64,000 nucleotides of DNA from Paenibacillus sabinae T27. GTDB lineage: Bacteria > Bacillota > Bacilli > Paenibacillales > Paenibacillaceae. Shown here in pieces: positions 58,425 to 64,000 of this stretch; positions within the stretch are counted from its first letter, which is position 1; every line of letters begins with the position of its first letter. A program made the position numbers and the translations under genes. The DNA lies in NCBI RefSeq assembly GCF_000612505.1, contig NZ_CP004078.1, positions 5,169,001-5,233,000 on the forward strand, written 5' to 3'. Under the pieces are notes generated by a model that was given only the letters and a program-made list of their open reading frames with translations, ran no database searches and was not told the DNA's origin.

Positions 58425-59717
58425 TTATTTCAGCGTAAGCGTGCTGCCGTCCCGGTACACAACCTTCCAGACGGGAACCAGCTCCAGCTTGTCTCCTTTG
58501 ACCACCGGCATATAGACCGGGTACAAATCACGGAGCGGCGAAGATTTGCCAACCTCGGCCAGCCGTTTTCGCAGGGCGTCCCCGCCGGGGAGGTCTACAA
58601 TTCTTTTGGTACTCTGATCTTCCTTGCTGTACATTAAGGACCGTTCATAGGCCGTAACCGTTCCCTGCTGCAGCTGCAAATGGATGATTCCGTAATGCAG
58701 CTGCGGCTGATCCAGAACGGGGTAAGAGCCGTAGGGGTAAGAACCGTAATACTGCTGGAACGAAACGAGCCGGTCCTGATCGTTCTCCCTGGCCGCCTCC
58801 AGCCGGTAAGTACCGTTCCAACCTCCGTGCTGATTAACAAAATCAACGGCCTCCAGCACATCCTTGGCATCGGTGCTCTCGCCCGCCGGAAGTGCCGTAG
58901 GGTCGCTGTAGCTCATCCAGTTCCGCTCCTGATCGACCTGCAGGCTGCGCTTGCTGTCCGTATAGATTTCGGAGCCGTCTTTTTCCCGGATGTAGCGCGT
59001 GCTGCCCGCATCGAAGAACAAGCTGCTCTGCATCTGCTCTACCGTATACAGCCCGGAAGGCATTTCCGACGCTACCAGGGACAGGTTGTTCTCCGGAATG
59101 TAATAATCGCCGGTTAACGTGGTGTATGGCGTCCACGACTTTCCGAAATCGACATGTTGCTGCACGTCCTGCACGGTAAGGTCGGCTTTGGCCGCCTCAT
59201 ACACGATATCTCCCCTTGTGCTGAAGAAAACAGCATGCGCCTTCGAATCACTCTTGGCGCTGTAAATCCAGATCCGGTCGATACTTTCCCCCGAGAACAG
59301 GGAATCCGGAGAGAGCTGCATCACCCGCTGCAGCAGCGCTACGGGAATGCCCGAACCGAACGACAGCTCGATGCCGGGATTCTCGCTGCGGATTTTGGCC
59401 CAGTCGAAATCCTGGACGGAGCGGCGCTGAAAGCTTTCGAAGCTGCGCCCCTTCAGCCGGTTCAGAATGAGGTTATAGAACGTCGAGCTTGGGTAGAACA
59501 GCGTATGCTTGTTGTTTCCGAGATGAATAATCATCTTGTCGGGGAACAGCAGATTTTCTACTTTTTCCTCCGGCCCCATGTTGTCTGTCTTGACATAGAG
59601 ATTCTCGGAGAAGACCGCGGAATCGCTGCCCGGCAGACGGTAGATCAAATAATAACTCTCCACCAGGCTGCTCACGACGAGCAGCGCCAGAACCCATGAT
59701 TTGATTCTTTCCTTCAC
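58425..59717 (-). CDS. yycH: WalRK regulator YycH
   Basis: A 430-residue membrane-anchored protein: one N-terminal helix (SWVLALLVVSSLVESYYLIY) and a large extracytoplasmic part with the three-domain YycH fold. It overlaps the walK stop by 4 bases (ATGA). It works with YycI to restrain or tune WalK signalling. The sequence is divergent as is usual for YycH, so the call rests on position and membrane topology as much as on motifs. Confidence 0.92.
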   Translation of the reverse strand: MKERIKSWVLALLVVSSLVESYYLIYRLPGSDSAVFSENLYVKTDNMGPEEKVENLLFPDKMIIHLGNNKHTLFYPSSTFYNLILNRLKGRSFESFQRRSVQDFDWAKIRSENPGIELSFGSGIPVALLQRVMQLSPDSLFSGESIDRIWIYSAKSDSKAHAVFFSTRGDIVYEAAKADLTVQDVQQHVDFGKSWTPYTTLTGDYYIPENNLSLVASEMPSGLYTVEQMQSSLFFDAGSTRYIREKDGSEIYTDSKRSLQVDQERNWMSYSDPTALPAGESTDAKDVLEAVDFVNQHGGWNGTYRLEAARENDQDRLVSFQQYYGSYPYGSYPVLDQPQLHYGIIHLQLQQGTVTAYERSLMYSKEDQSTKRIVDLPGGDALRKRLAEVGKSSPLRDLYPVYMPVVKGDKLELVPVWKVVYRDGSTLTLK

Positions 59718-61543
59718 GCCTGATCCCTCCTTTGCTTCTCCAGAGGCAGCGTAAAGGTGACCTTAGAGCCTTTGTTCAGCTCGGACTGCAAGGAGATGGT
59801 GCCCCCGTGCGCTTTGACAATTTCCCGGGCAATGGACAGTCCGAGACCGGTTCCACCCATATTCCGCGAACGCGCCTTATCCACCCGGTAGAAACGCTCG
59901 AAAATCCGTTCAATATCTTTCTTTGGAATGCCGATTCCGGAGTCGCGAACGGATATTTCCAGCATGCCTTCGGGATTGCGTCCCGCCTCCAGTCCGATGC
60001 TTCCGCCCTCTTGTGTATATTTCAGGGCATTGGATACCAGGTTACCGAGCACCTGGTCGATCTGATCCCGGTCAAGCCAGGCCGTTGAGATGCCCCGGCG
60101 GATGACGATGCTGATGGAGATCCGCTTCTGCCGGATTTGGAAAGAGAAGCGGTCGGCCACATCCTCCAGCATCTCGGAAATATCCGTCTCCTGATAGCGC
60201 AGCTGCGCTTCCCTGGAATCCAGCCGCGAAAGGTGCAGCAGATCGGTGACAAGGCGGATCATCCGCTCCGTCTCGCTGCGGATTACGCCGACAAAGCGTC
60301 CCGCCAGCTGCGGGTCTTCCAGCGCGCCATCCCCCAGCGCTTCCGCATAGCTCTTGATGGTCGTGAGCGGCGTCCGCAGCTCATGCGACACATTCGCTAC
60401 AAATTCGCGGCGCGACGCCTCGAGATTCTCCTGCTCGGTGACATCCTGCAGCACCGCGATCGTTCCGGCGATTCCGCCCTCGCGGCGGTGGATCGGCGTG
60501 AACGTCACCCGCACGATGTTCGGTTCCTCCCCTTCGGCAGATTGCAGCCGAAGCATCGTCGACTGCGCGGTGCCGCCGGACAGGGCGAGCGTCTGGTCGC
60601 CTTCGAGACCGAGCAGTCGGATTAGCTCAAGCCCCCGAGGGAGCGGCTCTTCCGCTCCCAGCATGATAGACGCCCGACGGTTCATCAGAATGACGCGACC
60701 GGTTTCGTCCGTCGCCACCACGCCGTCGCTCATATTGGTCAGAATGGAGGCCAGCTTCTCCTTCTCTTCCTCGTTCTGGGCAAGCGCATCCCTCAGCCTG
60801 CCAGTCATATAGTTGAACGCCTTGCTGAGCTGCCCGATCTCATCATTGCCGAATATCGGCATTTTCCGGTCGAAGCTTCCTTCGGCGACCTCCTTGGCAT
60901 GCCGGGTCATCTCTTTGATCGGCTGCGTGATCGTATGGGCGAGGATAACGCCGAGCACGGCCGTCAGGGTGAGCGCCAGCAAAAGGCCGGAGATGAACAC
61001 GCTGTTGATCCGGCCCATCGTCGCGTACAAATCCTTCATATCGGCGGCGATGTAGATGGCCCCTACCACCTTGCCTCCCGACCATACCGGCTTGGCCACA
61101 ACCTTTTTCCGCACATTGTCGTCGCCGATAATGTATTCCTCGTTGTCGCTGATGCCCTGCAGCGCGCGGCTGACCACCGTCTGCGTATTGCGCCGCCCGA
61201 CATAGTCGCTCTGCGACGGCACCGAGGTCGTAATGATTTTGCCGCTCGCATCAAGCACCTGAATTTCTGCGCCGCTGATGTAGAGATTGTTGACCATCCC
61301 GCGCAGGCTGTCGACAGAGGACTGTTCACTTGCTCCTCCGGCTTCACTGCTGAATTTGTCGGCCGTCAGAATCGACAGCATTTCCGCCCGGGCCTTCAAA
61401 TCCTTCGTGAAGTTGTCGGTCAGCGAATTCTTCATTGAACTTACAAAATATACGCCGATCAGCTGCATCGCAATCAGAATCAGCAGAACGTAAATAATGA
61501 TCAGCTTCGCTTGAATTGTCCGGAAAAAGGACATGGCCTTCAT
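59714..61543 (-). CDS. walK: Essential sensor histidine kinase WalK
   Basis: A ~609-residue kinase: helix 1 near residue 15-35, extracellular sensor with YIVGDDNVRKKVVAKPVWSGG, helix 2 near 185-205, HAMP, PAS (ILTNMSDGVVATDETGRVI), HisKA with VSHELRTPLTTIKSYAEAL (His near 385), and the ATPase with DQVLGNLVSNALKYTQEGG and GLGLSIAREIVKAHGG. It phosphorylates WalR and coordinates cell-wall hydrolase expression with growth. ATG 61543 shares its first base with the walR stop, after GGAGG. Confidence 0.97.
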   Translation of the reverse strand: MKAMSFFRTIQAKLIIIYVLLILIAMQLIGVYFVSSMKNSLTDNFTKDLKARAEMLSILTADKFSSEAGGASEQSSVDSLRGMVNNLYISGAEIQVLDASGKIITTSVPSQSDYVGRRNTQTVVSRALQGISDNEEYIIGDDNVRKKVVAKPVWSGGKVVGAIYIAADMKDLYATMGRINSVFISGLLLALTLTAVLGVILAHTITQPIKEMTRHAKEVAEGSFDRKMPIFGNDEIGQLSKAFNYMTGRLRDALAQNEEEKEKLASILTNMSDGVVATDETGRVILMNRRASIMLGAEEPLPRGLELIRLLGLEGDQTLALSGGTAQSTMLRLQSAEGEEPNIVRVTFTPIHRREGGIAGTIAVLQDVTEQENLEASRREFVANVSHELRTPLTTIKSYAEALGDGALEDPQLAGRFVGVIRSETERMIRLVTDLLHLSRLDSREAQLRYQETDISEMLEDVADRFSFQIRQKRISISIVIRRGISTAWLDRDQIDQVLGNLVSNALKYTQEGGSIGLEAGRNPEGMLEISVRDSGIGIPKKDIERIFERFYRVDKARSRNMGGTGLGLSIAREIVKAHGGTISLQSELNKGSKVTFTLPLEKQRRDQA

Positions 61544-62274
61544 CACAATCCTCCGTTTTTGGGACTGTGCATCAAATATCCGAGCCCGCGCCGCGTAAAG
61601 ATATACTCCGGCTTGCTCGGGTTCTCCTCGATTTTCTCTCTCAGGCGCCGGATCGTCACATCGACCGTTCGTACGTCACCGAAATACTCAAATCCCCATA
61701 CCGCCTGCAGCAGATGCTCTCTCGTCATCACCTTGCCGGCGTTGCGGACCATGTAATAAAGCAGTTCGTATTCGCGGTGCGTCAGATCGAGCGGCTCCCC
61801 GCCCTTGTAGACAGTGTACATATCGGTATCTATAAACAAATCAAAATGGTGAATGCCCTGCTTGCCCTCATCCGGGCCGCTCGGCGTTTCGGCAGGGGCC
61901 GACTTGTGCTGGCGCCGCATTTGCGCCTTGACCCGGGCAAGCAGCTCGCGCGTGCTGAACGGCTTGGTGACATAATCGTCCGCCCCAAGCTCAAGGCCCA
62001 GCACTTTGTCGATCTCCCCGTCTTTGGCGGTCAGCATGATGATTGGCAGATCGAGATGGGCGGACCGCACCTCGCGGCAGACATCCATGCCGTCCTTGCC
62101 GGGCAGCATGAGGTCAAGCAGCATGAGGTCAGGCCGTTTGGACAAGGCCAGATCAACGGCGCTGATGCCATCAAAAGCGCAGATGACCTCATACCCTTCT
62201 TTCTCCAAATTAAACTTTAATATATCGGCAATTGGCTGTTCGTCATCGACTACCAAAATCGTTCCCATCCCCAT
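61543..62274 (-). CDS. walR: Essential response regulator WalR
   Basis: A 243-residue OmpR-type regulator: receiver domain with [14 protein letters not shown] (phospho-Asp), TAKDGE and KPF, then a winged helix with [32 protein letters not shown] and [13 protein letters not shown]. It controls autolysin genes. ATG 62274 follows a GGTGG ribosome site; 62268 is close by. It heads the wal operon. Confidence 0.97.
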   Translation of the reverse strand: MGMGTILVVDDEQPIADILKFNLEKEGYEVICAFDGISAVDLALSKRPDLMLLDLMLPGKDGMDVCREVRSAHLDLPIIMLTAKDGEIDKVLGLELGADDYVTKPFSTRELLARVKAQMRRQHKSAPAETPSGPDEGKQGIHHFDLFIDTDMYTVYKGGEPLDLTHREYELLYYMVRNAGKVMTREHLLQAVWGFEYFGDVRTVDVTIRRLREKIEENPSKPEYIFTRRGLGYLMHSPKNGGL

Positions 62275-62411
62275 AATCCACCATTTCACCCTTTTATCTT
62301 ACTGGTAAGTTTCCTATTCATTTTACCATACCTGTCCGCACGTCACATCCTACGAAGTATGCAGACCCGCCTTGCAAGAGCGCAAACAGTGTCCGCTCCC
62401 CATAATAATGA

Positions 62412-62437
62412 AGCCGTCCGGGAACTCCCGGGCGGCT
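62412..62437 (-). terminator. Hairpin between M23 peptidase and walR
   Basis: AGCCGCCCGGGA / TCCCGGACGGCT stem with a 2-base loop. The U-tract is poor (TCATTATTAT), so it may be only a partial terminator. Confidence 0.55.
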
Positions 62438-62453
62438 GTATTCAAGGCTTAAG

Positions 62454-63986
62454 CTATTGCAGATATTTCATCGGGTTCATGGCCGTACCGCTCTTGCGGA
62501 TTTCAAAATGGAGATGCGTGCCCGTTGAGCGGCCGGTGTTGCCCATGATGCCGAGCTGAGAGCCCTGCTCCACCTTCTGGCCGACCGATACGGAAATTTT
62601 GCTCAGGTGGCCGTAATATGTCTCATATCCGTTGCCATGGTTGACGATGACGACATTGCCGTAACCGTGCTGAACTCCGGCAAAGCTTACCGTCCCGGCA
62701 TCCGCCGCCTTGATCGTCCGGTTGCCCGAGACGAGATCCACCCCTTTATGAATCCGGCCCCAGCGTTCGCCGAAGGTGCTGGAAATGACCGCGCCGGTTA
62801 CCGGCCAGGCGAACGAGCCGGAAGCTTGGTGGGCGATCTTGGTTCCGCGGTATACAACTTCAGGCAGCGAGGCCCTGAGAACGGTCTGCCCCAGCCATTC
62901 CTCTTTGACGACTTCACCGTTCTCCTTCGTCAGCCGGTATTGCATTTCCTTGAGCCCTGTCTGTCCTGGACGGACAACTTTCGTCTTGCCCTTGGGCAAT
63001 AGCTCGCTGGTGCGCACTATCACCTGGGGTTCTGTCACGATCCGCTCCGTCGCCTTCTCCATCGTTACAACGGTAATCGGCGGCTGCGGAACGGTCAGCT
63101 TAAGCTCATCCCCGATCTGCAGCGTCAGCTCCTTCACTTCCGGGTTGTTCCGGAAAATCTCCTTCTGCGTAATGCCGTAACGGCCGGCAATACTCGAAAT
63201 CGTGTCACCTTCCTGAACGGTATACAGCAGCGGCGCCTCCACTCCCTCGGTCAGTGCCTTGATTGCTTCCTCTGTGTCCATGACCTTGTTCGGATCGGCC
63301 TTTACCGGCAAAATCGACAGCGGCTCGCGTATATCCGCCGACTCTACCTTATCCCCGGATGAAGCCGAACCCGATAACGCGGCCGTCTGTTTCAGCTGCG
63401 GAGCATCGGAGGCTTTCTTCTCCCCCGATATGTAGTGGGCTTTTACTCCCTGGAGCACGGCGCTGGCCGTTTCCTGGTCTTTCACGATGCCGACGGCCTT
63501 TCCGTCCACAACCAGCTGAACGCCGACCGCATAGGCCTTGAGCAAGCCGTCCAGCTTATCTATCGTTCCTTCGTTATCGATAACCGGCTTATAGCTGCGG
63601 GCCGCCTCCGTAGTAATGCCGTCCGTCTGCAGAACCATTACCTCATTTGGGTATTTCTCCTGATACGCTTGCCGCTTCTCCTCAAACAACGTATTAAGCC
63701 GGCTCTTATCCGATAGCGTCCCGATTTCCTTGCCGTGCAGCAGTACGCGGTAATAGACATCCGTATTTGCTTCCACATATTGCTTGTGTGCCCCGATGAT
63801 CGAAACAGTCAGCAGCGCAACTCCGGCAGTTGCCGTAAGCCAGGTGAGACGCCGACGCCGACGCGAATTTTGCACTACCTGAGCGTTCACCATGCCTTCC
63901 CCGGCATCGGCTCTCCCTCCGGCTACGGATGCGGGAGCTTTTCCCTTAAGCTCCTTCAGCCCGCGTATTAATTTCAAACCCTTCAT
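62454..63986 (-). CDS. LysM/G5/M23 peptidoglycan endopeptidase
   Basis: The 510-residue protein has a basic N-terminus and membrane helix (LTWLTATAGVALLTVSIIG, ~47-65), a middle region, a LysM domain (YTVQEGDTISSIAGRYGITQ, ~255-300), a G5 domain (~305-385) and an M23 metallopeptidase at the C-terminus with HKGVDLVSG and HLHFEI for Zn ligands. It cleaves stem peptide cross-links in the cell wall. It directly precedes walR and is the kind of enzyme WalR regulates. GGGAGAG lies before its ATG. Confidence 0.93.
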   Translation of the reverse strand: MKGLKLIRGLKELKGKAPASVAGGRADAGEGMVNAQVVQNSRRRRRLTWLTATAGVALLTVSIIGAHKQYVEANTDVYYRVLLHGKEIGTLSDKSRLNTLFEEKRQAYQEKYPNEVMVLQTDGITTEAARSYKPVIDNEGTIDKLDGLLKAYAVGVQLVVDGKAVGIVKDQETASAVLQGVKAHYISGEKKASDAPQLKQTAALSGSASSGDKVESADIREPLSILPVKADPNKVMDTEEAIKALTEGVEAPLLYTVQEGDTISSIAGRYGITQKEIFRNNPEVKELTLQIGDELKLTVPQPPITVVTMEKATERIVTEPQVIVRTSELLPKGKTKVVRPGQTGLKEMQYRLTKENGEVVKEEWLGQTVLRASLPEVVYRGTKIAHQASGSFAWPVTGAVISSTFGERWGRIHKGVDLVSGNRTIKAADAGTVSFAGVQHGYGNVVIVNHGNGYETYYGHLSKISVSVGQKVEQGSQLGIMGNTGRSTGTHLHFEIRKSGTAMNPMKYLQ

Positions 63987-64000
63987 GAAACTCTCCCTTT

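Noticed and set aside
1..64000. CRISPR arrays, tRNA or rRNA genes, intact IS elements
   Set aside because: I looked for regular repeats, cloverleaf-type sequences and transposase motifs and saw none that hold up.

Overview
The window looks like the chromosome of a spore-forming, Gram-positive bacterium of the Paenibacillaceae. The right end is the walR-walK-yycH-yycI-yycJ-htrA cluster, preceded by a LysM/G5/M23 peptidase. Spore genes are scattered elsewhere: an alpha/beta SASP, spo0M and a KinB-like kinase. YdjO, a CspA-type protein and a cydABCD operon also fit. The right end has higher G+C than the accessory stretch in the middle.

Layout. 1-10.4 kb: a DUF6526-like start (cut by the window edge), a YjdM/PhnA zinc-ribbon protein, a KinB-like kinase, a divergent IF-3 paralogue, a SASP, a SWIM/SNF2 helicase, a quinone-oxidoreductase/LysR divergent pair, spo0M, a small aromatic-rich protein and an unrecognised helical protein. 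10.5-45 kb: a mosaic accessory region. It holds a T-box-controlled glutaminyl-tRNA synthetase, several regulator plus oxidoreductase pairs, Mqo, a flavin-transfer electron-transport operon (FMN-binding protein, ApbE, RnfD-like), an ArsR-type regulator fused to a GyrB-like ATPase domain, HelD, a glycine-riboswitch amino acid permease, a DUF262-HEPN gene pair, and several decayed genes. 45-64 kb: core chromosome, with rlmH, a DUF4386/Crp pair, a YyzF-like CxxH/CxxC protein, cydABCD, ydjO, csp, htrA and the wal operon.

The most striking structural signal is that the last codons of rlmH (Glu-Pro-Tyr-His-Lys plus stop) recur in the same orientation at several intergenic places between 10.5 and 39 kb, often with synonymous codon differences. 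The 3' end of rlmH is the known attachment site of staphylococcal SCC elements. The accessory block is therefore best read as a stack of SCC-like cassettes, or their remains, loaded beside rlmH. No ccr recombinase gene is visible here. The AT-rich DUF262-HEPN pair, a likely defence or toxin module, lies between two of these sites.

Regulation is unusually legible. Three MerR genes sit beside an oxidoreductase with a MerR-type promoter (19-bp spacer) in the gap, and a fourth pair is in ruins. A TetR gene and its SDR neighbour share operator-like motifs at the start points. The ArsR-ATPase fusion gene has a near-perfect 26-bp palindrome just after its promoter. A Gln T-box and a glycine riboswitch precede the matching genes. 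Three genes (cydC, rlmH, an aldo/keto reductase) carry single-base frameshifts that could be real or sequence errors.
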